Assembly: GCA_036646055.1 (NCBI GenBank)
Contig: JAVXMY010000002.1
Coordinates: forward strand, 248,001-312,000
Direction of reading: 5' to 3'
Length of the DNA: 64,000 nucleotides
Source: JAVWMQ01 sp036646055
GTDB lineage: Bacteria > Bacillota > Clostridia > Peptostreptococcales > Anaerovoracaceae
Within the stretch, counting starts at the first letter, position 1. Every line of letters begins with the position of its first letter. Position numbers and translations under genes: made by a program. Positions 1 through 8,855 of this stretch are shown piece by piece. Below the pieces are notes generated by a model. That model saw only the letters and a program-made list of their open reading frames with translations, made no database searches and was not told where the DNA came from.

Positions 1-247
1 TGAAGAAGTTTCAAAAGGTCAACGAAAATCCTTTACTTTCATCACTCAATTTTTGATTGAAAATATGAAATATATAAAAATAAAAGACCCTATGATCTTT
101 TGGGCTCATTATGTTTCCGGGACTCTTAACTTTGTTTGCTACTACATCAAAACTAATCAAATTCCAACTAGAGAAGACATACAAACCATTATGCAATTAA
201 TGTACGAAGGTATTTTCTCAGTATTTAGTGAGGAAATTTCAAACTAA
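1..247 (+). CDS. C-terminal fragment of a probable TetR/AcrR-type regulator (5' end outside the window)
   Basis: The frame is open from base 2 to the stop at 245-247 without interruption, so the gene begins left of the window. The visible 81 residues are helical and hydrophobic, with an aromatic stretch (FWAHYVSGTLNFVCYY) followed by IPTREDIQTIMQLMYEGIF, which looks like the last two helices of a TetR-family ligand-binding domain. No DNA-binding domain is visible because it would be upstream. TTG at 53 is an internal codon, not a convincing start. A strong hairpin terminator follows directly. The family call is a guess from pattern; the partial coding status is firmer. Confidence 0.45.
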   Translation, partial: EEVSKGQRKSFTFITQFLIENMKYIKIKDPMIFWAHYVSGTLNFVCYYIKTNQIPTREDIQTIMQLMYEGIFSVFSEEISN

Positions 248-252
248 TTATA

Positions 253-290
253 AAAGGCTTTCAGTAATAACTGAAAGCCTTTATTTATAT
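253..290. terminator. Bidirectional intrinsic terminator
   Basis: A perfect 13-bp stem (253-265 with 270-282, loop AATA) is followed by a T-rich tract on the plus strand and preceded by an A-run. It closes the plus-strand regulator fragment and can also stop the minus-strand PhzF gene. Confidence 0.85.
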
Positions 291-324
291 ATTTTTATTC
301 TATGTTTTATCCTAAACTATTATC

Positions 325-1221
325 CTAAATGAAGATTTTTCCTTCTGCTAGTATAACTCCTGTTCCACCTACCTGAATCTTAGTCTGATCCCCATAAGTT
401 CTAATATGGCTACGGATAGATGATGGGCGTCCCATTTTTTCACCTTGAACAATTGTTGCAGAGTCATTGTCTCCTAGCAGTCCAGACTGCTGAAGATAGT
501 AAGTTAAGGCTCCATTTGATGTTCCTGTTGCTGCCTCTTCATCTATATCATAAAGTGGCGCAAAGTTTCTAGCATGTGCAGTTACTTTGGAATCTCCCAT
601 TGCAAATGCGTGAACTCCAACTACTTCGTACCTTTTGGATAGTTCAATTAGAGCATTAAAATCTGGGACTATTTCTCCTAGAATTTCGAAGTTAGCAACT
701 GGCATCATTATATCTGGCAATCCTGTTGAAACAATTTTAGGAAGCATAAGACCTAAATCCTTAGTACTTTTTTTGATGTGAACTTCTTCATAGTTTATAC
801 CCATAATGTTATAAAGTTCATCTAATTTATCTGGATCACTTATTTCTCCTAGAATTTCCGGAGTAGCCATTTCCATCATTATATAGTCTTTGGAAACTTC
901 CATTTCCAATTTTCCTGCCAATGTGTTGTTAATGTATGTTTTGTCTGGAAGAATCATTCCCGCTTCACGAAGTGCTGAGAAACTGGCTATTGTTGCGTGT
1001 CCGCAAAGATCCACTTCTGCTGCTGGTGTGAAGTATCTAATGTTAAATTCTTCATCGCTTATTTGTTTAATAAATGCTGTTTCCGAATATCTAAGTTCTG
1101 CCGCAGTTTTGACCATAGTTTCATCACTGGGGAAGTCTGCGCCTTCATCTAGAATTACTACTCCCGCCGGATTTCCTCCGAAGGCCATTGTTGAAAATGC
1201 GTCTACTATATAAAATTTCAT
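325..1221 (-). CDS. PhzF family isomerase/epimerase-like protein
   Basis: This is a 298-residue PhzF-fold protein (diaminopimelate-epimerase-like double domain). The family hallmarks are present in order: the N-terminal DAFS...GNPAG loop (residues 7-20), the catalytic-glutamate segment RYSETAF (Glu47), and FTPAAEVDLCGHATIA (residues 64-79). The length is normal for the family. The start ATG is preceded by TAGGAGA at good spacing. PhzF itself isomerises dihydro-hydroxyanthranilate in phenazine synthesis, but no phenazine genes are nearby and most clostridial members have unknown substrates. It reads alone, just downstream of feoB (8 nt gap), so it may be co-transcribed with feoAB. Confidence 0.88.
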   Translation of the reverse strand: MKFYIVDAFSTMAFGGNPAGVVILDEGADFPSDETMVKTAAELRYSETAFIKQISDEEFNIRYFTPAAEVDLCGHATIASFSALREAGMILPDKTYINNTLAGKLEMEVSKDYIMMEMATPEILGEISDPDKLDELYNIMGINYEEVHIKKSTKDLGLMLPKIVSTGLPDIMMPVANFEILGEIVPDFNALIELSKRYEVVGVHAFAMGDSKVTAHARNFAPLYDIDEEAATGTSNGALTYYLQQSGLLGDNDSATIVQGEKMGRPSSIRSHIRTYGDQTKIQVGGTGVILAEGKIFI

Positions 1222-1229
1222 TATTTCTC

Positions 1230-3245
1230 CTATAAAATCAAATTACTAATATTAACGAATAAGAATGCAACTAGCCAAGCTACTCCCGTCTGGAAGCAAA
1301 CTACAGACAAGGCATATCTCCATCCACCCATTTCTCTCTTAATTGTTGCAAGTGTTGCCACGCAAGGCATGTAAAGCAAGCAAAATAGTAAGAATCCAAA
1401 GGCTGTAATCGGTGTGAAAACAGCACTTAGCATAGTACTTAACTGTATTGTGCTTGTGCCTCCTGCTAGAACTGCCATTGTACTCACCACAGCTTCCTTA
1501 GCAGATAACCCTGTTAACAAGGCAGTTGCCGCTCTCCAATCTCCAAAGCCTAGTGGTGCGAAAATTGGTGCTGCAAATTTGCCTATTGATGCAAGTAAAC
1601 TGTTTTCTGGATCTGACACCATATTAAGCCCTGAGTCGAAACTTTGCAAGAACCAAATTACAATTGTTGCAAGAAGAACGATTGTAAAAGCTTTTCTAAT
1701 GAAGTCTTTTACATTACTCCACATTCTAAGACATACACTTTTAATTGCCGGCACTCTGTATGGCGGTAAAACTAGTACAAATGGAACCGGATCTCCTTTG
1801 TAAATTGTGTGTTTAAAAATTAGGGATACTATAATTGCTACAATTATTCCCGAGAAGTAAATTGCTGCCATTATTAAAGCTTTGTTCTGGGCAAAAAACC
1901 CGTCTACTAGCATTGCATAAACTGGCAGTTTTGCACTACAGGACATAAAAGGAATAAGAGTTATAGTTAAATTCCTGTCTCTTCTACTTGGCAAACTTCG
2001 TGTTGCCATAATTGCAGGCACTGAACATCCGAAGCCTACTAGCATTGGAACTATTGACCTTCCAGATAGTCCAAGTTTCCTAAGTAACTTGTCCATTACG
2101 AAGGCAACTCTTGGCATATATCCACTATCTTCTAGAATACTAAGGAAGAAAAATAGCACCGCTATTCTTGGTAGGAAGCTTAATACACTTCCTACCCCTG
2201 CACAAATTCCGTTTATTACTAGGGATTGAAGGGCAGGGCTGACATTAGCTTTCTTCATTGTATTACCTATAGCTTCAATTGCTCCATCAATTCCATTTGC
2301 AAAGATCTGACATAGATATTCGCCAATTGATGAGAATGTAAAGTAGAAGACCAATATCATTATTAATGCAAATATTGGTATAGCTAAATATTTATTTGTA
2401 AGTATTTTATCTATAGCAATTGAACGATGATGTTCCTTAGTTGTTTCTGAATGTTTATTCACCACACTTTTGGCAAAGGATTCTATATATTTATATCGCA
2501 TATCAGCCATTGAGGCTTCCTTGTCCATTCCCATATGTCCTTCCATATCCTCTAGGATATGATTTATAATGTCTCTCTCTGGTTCTGCGATTTTTATTTT
2601 TTCAAATATTGGTTCGTCACCTTCCATGATTTTAGTACAACAAAATCTACATGGTAGCTGAGCTTTTAGGGCATCATCCTCAATTAAATGATAAATTGAG
2701 TGAAGTGCTGTATGTACATATCCCCCACAAAAATCGATTTTGTTTGGCAGTTTTTCTTCTGTTGCACTTCTAATTGCGTAATGAATCAAATCATGGATTC
2801 CCTGATTTTTACTAGCTGATATTGGTATTACTTCTATTCCAAGAGTTTCTTCGATTTTTTGTAAATCAAATTCTATATCGTTATTATTTGCTTCGTCTAT
2901 CATATTTAGTGCCATAACTACTGGTATTTCTAATTCCATTAATTGTAGCGTTAAATAAAGACCTCTTTGAAAATTCGTTGCATCAATTATATTTACAATT
3001 ACATCAGGCCCCTTACTTAAAAGTAAGTCTCTTGTAAAAAGTTCATCTTTGGAGTATGCCGTTAATGAATACATTCCAGCCATCTCAATTACGCTCACAT
3101 TTTTGTGAGCTTTGACTGGTCCTTCTTTGGTTCTATGATTAGGGGTACTAAAACTGCCCTTGTGAAGAGCCCCACCTGTCATCTGATTAAAAAGTGTAGT
3201 TATTCCACTATTTGGATTACCTATTAGTGCAATATTTATTGCCAT
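1230..3245 (-). CDS. feoB: FeoB-type ferrous iron transporter with degenerate GTPase domain
   Basis: The 671-residue protein has an N-terminal G-domain, a helical linker and about eight membrane segments. The permease part is well conserved: GFGCSVPAIMATR and PFMSCSAKLPVYAM match the two gate motifs of FeoB, the Fe(II) importer of the cytoplasmic membrane. The G-domain is odd. The P-loop reads GNPNSGITT (residues 9-17), with Ile15 where FeoB has the essential Lys; G3 reads EMAG (54-57) in place of DLPG; and the switch I segment is SFSTPNHRTKEG in place of the usual WPGVTVEKKEG. G4 (NMID, 114-117) and a G5-like SAS (143-145) remain. It lies 58 nt after feoA. Membership of the family is clear; GTP hydrolysis is doubtful. 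Confidence 0.9.
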   Translation of the reverse strand: MAINIALIGNPNSGITTLFNQMTGGALHKGSFSTPNHRTKEGPVKAHKNVSVIEMAGMYSLTAYSKDELFTRDLLLSKGPDVIVNIIDATNFQRGLYLTLQLMELEIPVVMALNMIDEANNNDIEFDLQKIEETLGIEVIPISASKNQGIHDLIHYAIRSATEEKLPNKIDFCGGYVHTALHSIYHLIEDDALKAQLPCRFCCTKIMEGDEPIFEKIKIAEPERDIINHILEDMEGHMGMDKEASMADMRYKYIESFAKSVVNKHSETTKEHHRSIAIDKILTNKYLAIPIFALIMILVFYFTFSSIGEYLCQIFANGIDGAIEAIGNTMKKANVSPALQSLVINGICAGVGSVLSFLPRIAVLFFFLSILEDSGYMPRVAFVMDKLLRKLGLSGRSIVPMLVGFGCSVPAIMATRSLPSRRDRNLTITLIPFMSCSAKLPVYAMLVDGFFAQNKALIMAAIYFSGIIVAIIVSLIFKHTIYKGDPVPFVLVLPPYRVPAIKSVCLRMWSNVKDFIRKAFTIVLLATIVIWFLQSFDSGLNMVSDPENSLLASIGKFAAPIFAPLGFGDWRAATALLTGLSAKEAVVSTMAVLAGGTSTIQLSTMLSAVFTPITAFGFLLFCLLYMPCVATLATIKREMGGWRYALSVVCFQTGVAWLVAFLFVNISNLIL

Positions 3246-3303
3246 TAGTTTATTTCCTCCACCTGTAATTTACTGTTTCTACATCTCTATTTTATTTTAA
3301 ATT

Positions 3304-3537
3304 CTAAAGGATTTCTTCAACTACAATATTCCTTGCATCTTCCCTTCTAAGGGTCAACTCAAATCCGCGCAGTGTGATCTCAATTGGATCACCTAAAGGT
3401 GCCTTCTTCCTCACCTGCACCTCTGTATTAGGCGTAATACCAAGGTCTAAAAGCTTACGTCTAACTGCGCCTTGCCCCTTAACATCAATAACTTTGCCCT
3501 TATCACCAATATTCATTTTATCTAAATTCATTTCCAT
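3304..3537 (-). CDS. feoA: FeoA domain protein
   Basis: With the start at 3537 (MEMNLDKM) the product is 77 residues, the usual FeoA length, and AAGGA sits about 7 nt upstream. The frame is open further upstream to an ATG at 3618, but that codon has no ribosome binding site. The protein is a small SH3-like beta-barrel: GDKGKVIDVKGQG, RRKLLDLGITPNTEVQVRKKAPLGDP and FELTLRRED are typical FeoA segments, with LGDPIEI before the final strand. FeoA is a cytoplasmic partner that modulates FeoB. The two genes form a feoA-feoB operon behind a clear promoter at 3632-3660. Confidence 0.9.
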   Translation of the reverse strand: MEMNLDKMNIGDKGKVIDVKGQGAVRRKLLDLGITPNTEVQVRKKAPLGDPIEITLRGFELTLRREDARNIVVEEIL

Positions 3538-3631
3538 ATATTGTTCCTTATATCTAATATTAATTACTTTACCACTGGCTAGAAAACTTAAACAATTAAG
3601 CCCCTTCCAGTTACCCATAAGTAACTAATCT

Positions 3632-3660
3632 ATTATATTACAAAAGCCAAATTATGTCCA
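3632..3660 (-). promoter_or_regulatory. Promoter of feoAB
   Basis: On the minus strand TGGACA (3655-3660) is followed after 17 bp by TATAAT (3632-3637). The predicted transcript has a leader of roughly 90 nt before feoA that can fold: AGTTAC...GTAACT and a wider ACTGG...CCAGT pairing. No Fur or DtxR box could be assigned by eye. Confidence 0.7.
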
Positions 3661-3753
3661 TAGTCTTATGTAAACCTACTCTCGCCGGAACTATTATTTA
3701 ACTAGGATAAATCCATAGCAATAGAAGACTCCTAAAAAAAATTCAAAAACGTC

Positions 3754-3782
3754 TTGCATTATTCTCTAGTCTGCTGTATAAT
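3754..3782 (+). promoter_or_regulatory. Promoter of the CofE-like ligase gene
   Basis: TTGCAT (3754-3759) and TATAAT (3777-3782) are separated by 17 bp. They stand about 40 nt upstream of the start codon at 3825 and diverge from the feoAB promoter. Confidence 0.75.
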
Positions 3783-3824
3783 TTACATTTGGTAAAGTCA
3801 TATTACACATGTTAGGAGCGCAAT

Positions 3825-5015
3825 ATGGAAAGAAGAATAGGAACCGTTTCACGCGGAATGAGAGCCCCTATTATTAGAGAAGGGGACAATTTGGAACAGA
3901 TCGTAACCGATGTAATTCTTGAAGCTGAGAAAGCTGGAGAGTTCGAAGTTTATGATAAAGATGTAGTGGGAATCACTGAAGCTGTTGTTGCAAGAGCTCA
4001 GGGAAATTATGCTACTAAAGACCAAATTGCAACTGACGTTAAAAACAAATTTGGAGGAGACACTGTTGGTGTTATTTTCCCAATTCTAAGCAGAAATAGA
4101 TTTGCAATCTGCCTAAGAGGTATTGCAAGAGGAACAAAAAAAGTTGTCCTAATGCTTAGCTACCCAAGCGATGAAGTTGGAAACCAACTAATTGATATCG
4201 ACTTAGTGGATAAAGCAGGAATTAACCCTTACAGCGATGTTCTTTCAGAAGAACAGTTTGCCAAAGCATTCGGCAAATCATCTCACACATTTACAGGTGT
4301 TGACTACGTTGCTTACTACAAGGGATTAATTGAAGAAGAAGGAGCAGAATGCCAAGTTGTATTTGCCAATAATCCAAAAGCTATTTTAGATTACACTGAC
4401 ACAGTACTTAATTGCGATATTCACTCAAGAGAAAGAACTAAGAGAATTCTTAAAGAAGCTGGAGCTAAAACTGTTTTAGGTCTAGACGACATTCTTACAG
4501 AAAGTGTTAATGGCAGTGGCTACAACACTAAATACGGATTATTAGGATCAAACAAAGCAACTGAAGAAACAGTTAAACTTTTCCCTAATGATTGTACACA
4601 TTTTGTAAACACAATTCAGAAGAATATATACGAAGCAACTGGCAAAACTATTGAAGTAATGGTTTACGGAGACGGAGCCTTCAAAGATCCAGTAGGTAAG
4701 ATTTGGGAACTAGCTGACCCAGTTGTATCACCAGGATACACATCAGGTTTAGAAGGTACACCACATGAAATCAAGCTAAAGTACTTAGCCGATAACGATT
4801 TTGCTGACCTAAAAGGCGATGAACTAAAACACGCCATTGAAGACTACATTAAGAACAAAGATGACAGCATGAAGGGAACAATGGTTACTCAGGGAACAAC
4901 TCCTAGAAGATTAACTGACCTAATCGGATCACTTTGCGACTTAACTTCAGGAAGTGGAGACAAGGGAACACCAATTATCTACATCCAGGGTTACTTCGAC
5001 AACTACACAAAATAA
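3825..5015 (+). CDS. Coenzyme F420-0:L-glutamate ligase-like protein (CofE family)
   Basis: The 396-residue protein belongs to the F420 ligase family (PF01996 type): it opens MERRIGTVSRGMRAPIIREGD, followed by DKDVVGITEAVVARAQGNY, NRFAICLRGIARG and, near the C-terminus, TMVTQGTTPRRLTDLIGS. Archaeal CofE adds glutamate to coenzyme F420-0. The present type is longer (CofE is about 250 residues) and is widespread in clostridia that lack F420 synthesis, so its true substrate is unknown. No other F420 gene is in the window. It is a single-gene unit with its own promoter and terminator, GGAG-type ribosome binding site before the ATG. Family call is confident, function is not. Confidence 0.8.
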   Translation: MERRIGTVSRGMRAPIIREGDNLEQIVTDVILEAEKAGEFEVYDKDVVGITEAVVARAQGNYATKDQIATDVKNKFGGDTVGVIFPILSRNRFAICLRGIARGTKKVVLMLSYPSDEVGNQLIDIDLVDKAGINPYSDVLSEEQFAKAFGKSSHTFTGVDYVAYYKGLIEEEGAECQVVFANNPKAILDYTDTVLNCDIHSRERTKRILKEAGAKTVLGLDDILTESVNGSGYNTKYGLLGSNKATEETVKLFPNDCTHFVNTIQKNIYEATGKTIEVMVYGDGAFKDPVGKIWELADPVVSPGYTSGLEGTPHEIKLKYLADNDFADLKGDELKHAIEDYIKNKDDSMKGTMVTQGTTPRRLTDLIGSLCDLTSGSGDKGTPIIYIQGYFDNYTK

Positions 5016-5020
5016 AAACG

Positions 5021-5058
5021 AAACCTACCTTTTGGTAATCCATTAGGTAGGTTTTTTT
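5021..5058 (+). terminator. Intrinsic terminator
   Basis: A 10-bp stem AAACCTACCT / AGGTAGGTTT (5021-5030 with 5045-5054) ends in a T-run directly after the CofE-like gene. It may also serve the convergent EamA gene. Confidence 0.85.
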
Positions 5059-5062
5059 GTAT

Positions 5063-5941
5063 TTATTTATCTCTATTTACCAAGTTAGGATATTCCATGA
5101 AGATTACTCCTCCCATTAGAATTGCTGCACCTAAGTATCCTCTTGCCGGCAAGACTTCCCCTGCAATAAAAAAGGCTGCAAAGGCTGCAAAAACAGGCTC
5201 CAGTGTAAAAATCACTCCTGCGTGGTTTGCAGATGTATATTTTTGTGCAACTACATTGGCAAGTATTCCAAGTCCTGTACACACAATTCCCAAAAAAAGC
5301 ATAGCACTCCAGACTTTTGGTGTTTGCGGTATTGTTGGGTTCTCCACAATTTGCGATGCTAAAAGAAATATAATTGCAGTTACTCCTAGCATTAATATTC
5401 CCATTTGAAAGGCATTAACCCCTCTCTTCCTTACTGCAGTTTCTATTGTAAGTAGCTGAAAACTATAGCAAAGTGCTGCCATAATACAGTAAATATCTCC
5501 AATTGCAAATTCCAAGTTTTCGTTTAAAGTCAAAAGACCAATTCCCACTAAGGCCATTAATACAACTACAATGAAACGTTTCTCTGGGAGCGATTTTTTT
5601 AATATACTCCCAATAATAGGCACGAAGACTACTCCAAGTCCACCAAGGAATCCTGCATTACTCAAACTTGTATATCTTACACCTAAGGTGATGAATCCAT
5701 AACTAAAGGCGGAAATTGTCCCTATTATTATGGCGTATTTAACAGTTTCTATGCTGACTCTAACCATATATCTGTAACAAAATATACAGGCTACTACGAA
5801 GGCAATTGTGAACCTGTATGCATTAATTGTTAATGGCCCCATTTCAGTCATACAAATGTCCATAAATACATAGGAAAGACCCCAACACATTGTCATAAAG
5901 ACTAACATCATGTCAGCCTTGACTTGCTTATTTAATTCCAA
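5063..5941 (-). CDS. DMT superfamily (EamA) transporter
   Basis: The protein has 292 residues and about ten membrane helices arranged as two EamA repeats; the first repeat begins MMLVFMTMCWGLSYVFMD and the second around GDIYCIMAALCYSFQLL. The conserved EamA end TLEPVFAAFAAFFIAGE followed by GAAILMGGVI is present near the C-terminus. Members export or import small metabolites across the cytoplasmic membrane; the substrate cannot be told. The start appears to be a TTG at 5941 preceded by AGGGGG at 8 nt; the next ATG codons would remove the beginning of the first helix. It follows the MFS gene on the same strand with an 88-nt gap. Confidence 0.88.
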   Translation of the reverse strand: MELNKQVKADMMLVFMTMCWGLSYVFMDICMTEMGPLTINAYRFTIAFVVACIFCYRYMVRVSIETVKYAIIIGTISAFSYGFITLGVRYTSLSNAGFLGGLGVVFVPIIGSILKKSLPEKRFIVVVLMALVGIGLLTLNENLEFAIGDIYCIMAALCYSFQLLTIETAVRKRGVNAFQMGILMLGVTAIIFLLASQIVENPTIPQTPKVWSAMLFLGIVCTGLGILANVVAQKYTSANHAGVIFTLEPVFAAFAAFFIAGEVLPARGYLGAAILMGGVIFMEYPNLVNRDK

Positions 5942-6029
5942 CTTTAATTCCCCCTAACACTGATGCCAGGCTATACCGATTCCCAACTGGGTTTTATCTG
6001 CCTAAGGCTGACTTCAGCCTAATTTAATT

Positions 6030-7253
6030 CTAATATTCTTTGTTGCTCTTAATTTTATCAACGGTTGCAACTATAATAACTGCCCCTACAATTGTAAAAA
6101 TCGTTGAAACCAATAGCAACATTTTAGCTCCGCTTATGTCTAATACTAAGCCGCCAATTAGACTTGCTAAAACTGCACCTACTGTTGTCATTGTTGTGTA
6201 AACAGCCTGGCCTTTAACTGCCTCTCCTCTATCCATGATTTCATTAATGAAATGCACCATTGCTGGCAGGAATAAAGCAAATGAAATTAACTGTGTAAGC
6301 ATTGCAATTAGAAGCATTGTTACACTTGTTGCAACTAGGCAAAGAGCTATTTTGATAGCGAAGAAAACAGCTGCTACCTTAAGCAATGTTTGGCAAGACC
6401 ATCTAGCTCTGATTCTATCAAACACTATCATTGTTGGAATTTCAAGAGCTGCCATTACGGAAAATAGAGTTCCCATATCAGCACTATCTCCTCCAACCCT
6501 TGTTACAATCTGAAACATAAAGTTATTTAATGCTGAGTTACTAAAGAAAAGTCCTACAACTCCAATGTTTACTATTATAAATAGTTTATTTCTAGAAGCA
6601 AATTCCTTCAAAGAAATGTTAGCTTTAATTCTTCTACTATGATCTTCTTTAACTGATGCTATGTCTTTTATTTCGTCTGGCTGTTCACTTGCTTTTTTGA
6701 AGTGGGCTTTTACAAGTAGTAGTACTATTAACATTGTAATTAGCACAACTTCACCTGCAATTGGAATTGCCATAATTCCAGTTTTAGATACAACCCATCC
6801 AAGAATTCCACAAAGTATTGCATAGGCCAAAGATCCAACACTTCTAGCTACTCCAAAGTTTATCTTATATCCACTTTCTTGTAATTTAAAGCTTAATGAA
6901 TTTATTAATGGCTGAATAGCCGTATGCCATCCTACCAAGAAAACAAAAACTGCCGAAAGAGCCATTGACTCCCCTTTAAACAAAAACAGTCCTAAAGTTG
7001 CAATTGCAAGAACTGTGGTCATTGTCATTGTAATCCCTATTAATGAAGATCTTTTGGAGTTATCCGCTATATCTGCTGCAAAGGGCTGCAAGAAAACCGC
7101 AACAACACTGCCAATAGCCAATATGAGACCAATATTTGCATTAGTATATCCTTGTTCTAACAAAAATACCGATGCAAAACTGGCTACTACACCGTAGTAC
7201 ATCCAATATGTCCCCTGAATTGTTGAATATTCAACATTAAGTAATTTTTTCAC
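6030..7253 (-). CDS. MFS transporter (MFS_1-like/nucleoside-symporter-like)
   Basis: A major facilitator protein of 407 residues and twelve predicted membrane segments. The N-terminus (EYSTIQGTYWMYYGVVASF) and the loop PFAADIADNSKRSS between helices 2 and 3 fit the MFS_1-like group. I place the start at the GTG at 7253 (VKKLLNVEY) because AGGGA stands 6 nt upstream; a TTG at 7277 in the same frame lacks a ribosome binding site. The helix-6/7 loop is long and charged. Substrate unknown. The neighbouring EamA gene downstream suggests a two-transporter unit. Confidence 0.85.
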   Translation of the reverse strand: MKKLLNVEYSTIQGTYWMYYGVVASFASVFLLEQGYTNANIGLILAIGSVVAVFLQPFAADIADNSKRSSLIGITMTMTTVLAIATLGLFLFKGESMALSAVFVFLVGWHTAIQPLINSLSFKLQESGYKINFGVARSVGSLAYAILCGILGWVVSKTGIMAIPIAGEVVLITMLIVLLLVKAHFKKASEQPDEIKDIASVKEDHSRRIKANISLKEFASRNKLFIIVNIGVVGLFFSNSALNNFMFQIVTRVGGDSADMGTLFSVMAALEIPTMIVFDRIRARWSCQTLLKVAAVFFAIKIALCLVATSVTMLLIAMLTQLISFALFLPAMVHFINEIMDRGEAVKGQAVYTTMTTVGAVLASLIGGLVLDISGAKMLLLVSTIFTIVGAVIIVATVDKIKSNKEY

Positions 7254-7335
7254 TTGATTTCCCTGCACTCTCTTCAAACTATTTCATATAATTCATATAT
7301 TTCTATGAATTTCTCTTCAAATATTTTAACATAAA

Positions 7336-7365
7336 AATCCCCCAGAGCAAAGACCCCAGGGGATT
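7336..7365 (-). terminator. Intrinsic terminator
   Basis: On the minus strand AATCCCC (7359-7365 side) pairs with GGGGATT (7336-7342 side) and is followed by TTTTATG. It lies immediately after the CNNM/CorC gene. Confidence 0.7.
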
Positions 7366-7368
7366 ATT

Positions 7369-8676
7369 CTATTTATTACATATCATCTTAACCTTCTTAA
7401 TCTGATTGTGATCGATTTCCATTAATACAAATTCAATGTCCTCATAAAAAACCTTACGTCCAACATAGTCAGCCTTTGGAATTTCATCAATTAAATCGAT
7501 TATAAAACCAGCCAAGGTCTCATTATTCTCAGACTCAAGAATTATGCCTGTGTCTCGCTTAATATCATCAAGAGTAGTCAAACCATCAAGGATATATTCG
7601 TTTTCTTTAATCTTCTTAAAACCCTCATCCTCGTCATCGTACTCATCTATGATTTCACCCATAACCTCCTCAACAATGTCCTCAATAGTTGCAATACCAC
7701 TAAATCCACCGTACTCATCAATTAAAATTGCAAGATTAGTTTCAGCTTCCTTAAGTCCAACAAATAATTCATCAATTTTCTTAGTTTCAGGTACCAAGTA
7801 AGCTTTTCTTAAAATCTCTTTGATGTTAACATTTTCAAATCCAACAATCTGGGCCTCCCTAACAAAGTCTTTAATATGAAGAACCCCAAGAATATTGTCC
7901 ACAGTTTTTTCACAAACAGGAATCCTAGAATAGCTTAGTTTAAGCAGTTCTTCCATGTATTCCTCCTTGTCGTCTGCAAGGTCTATCATAAACACCTCAG
8001 TTCTAGGTGTCATAATTTCATAGGAAAACTTGTCGTCAAAATCTAATACAGACTTAATCATTTTAGTCCCTTCTTCTTTGATTTTTCCACGACTTTGTCC
8101 CATAGACAAAATAGTCAAAATCTCTTCTTCTGAGTAATCACACTCTGAGTCCTCCTTATTTTGTCCTGTTATTTTTAACAAAAGTTCCACAGATTTAGAT
8201 AGTAACCATACAAATGGCTTAGTCAAAACTGAAATCAAAACTACAAGATTAACCACCTTAAGAGCAATAGCCTCCGGATGAGCTAAAGCCACACGTTTAG
8301 GATATAGTTCGCCTAAAACCAATGTAACATATGAAAGTAACAATGTTATAATTACAATTGAAATCTCCTTACCATATGGAATTCCAACAGATTCAAGGAA
8401 GGCCCCCACCTGATCACTCATTCCAACTGATGCTGATGCACTAGACAAGAACCCTGCCAATGTTATTACAACCTGTATGGTTGAAAGCATTTTGTTTGGT
8501 TGGTCCAAAAGCCTCTCAAGAGACAATGCCCTCTTATTTCCATCCTCCGCCAAAACCCTGATTTTGTTCTTGTTACAAGACACAATGGCCATTTCCGACG
8601 CAGCAAAAATTGCGTTGATTATAATTAAAACTCCGATTAGCACAAACTGCATTATCGATCCACTATCACTTTCCAT
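7369..8676 (-). CDS. CNNM/CorC (HlyC) family membrane protein
   Basis: This 435-residue protein has the family layout: a DUF21/CNNM membrane domain (about residues 1-190, including NAIFAASEMAIVSCNKNKIR and LGELYPKR), a pair of CBS domains (MTPRTEVFMIDL onward, through ILIDEYGGFSGIATIEDIVEEVMGE, residues about 200-335), and a C-terminal CorC/HlyC domain (about 350-430). Such proteins are linked to magnesium or cobalt efflux at the cytoplasmic membrane; the older hemolysin name is misleading. The start at 8676 (MESDSG) is chosen because AAAGGA is 7 nt upstream; the ATG two codons earlier sits on top of that site. Confidence 0.9.
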   Translation of the reverse strand: MESDSGSIMQFVLIGVLIIINAIFAASEMAIVSCNKNKIRVLAEDGNKRALSLERLLDQPNKMLSTIQVVITLAGFLSSASASVGMSDQVGAFLESVGIPYGKEISIVIITLLLSYVTLVLGELYPKRVALAHPEAIALKVVNLVVLISVLTKPFVWLLSKSVELLLKITGQNKEDSECDYSEEEILTILSMGQSRGKIKEEGTKMIKSVLDFDDKFSYEIMTPRTEVFMIDLADDKEEYMEELLKLSYSRIPVCEKTVDNILGVLHIKDFVREAQIVGFENVNIKEILRKAYLVPETKKIDELFVGLKEAETNLAILIDEYGGFSGIATIEDIVEEVMGEIIDEYDDEDEGFKKIKENEYILDGLTTLDDIKRDTGIILESENNETLAGFIIDLIDEIPKADYVGRKVFYEDIEFVLMEIDHNQIKKVKMICNK

Positions 8677-8855
8677 TTTCATTTCCTTTCGTATTTTAGT
8701 ATTTCCTTTAATACCACATATTACACTTTTTTCTCAAAAAAACGCAAGTATCTTTTCGTTAATTACATATAACTAAAGTGTCACACAAACTTAACCATAT
8801 TATTTCATAGCACCCCTTTACTTTTTGCATTTATGGTATATACTGTAAATACAAT

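Noticed and set aside
890..1213. Plus-strand frame inside the PhzF gene
   Set aside because: Shadow of the PhzF coding strand; PhzF motifs are clear on the minus strand.
1414..1803. Plus-strand frame inside feoB
   Set aside because: Shadow of the FeoB membrane domain; no ribosome site and no recognisable protein.
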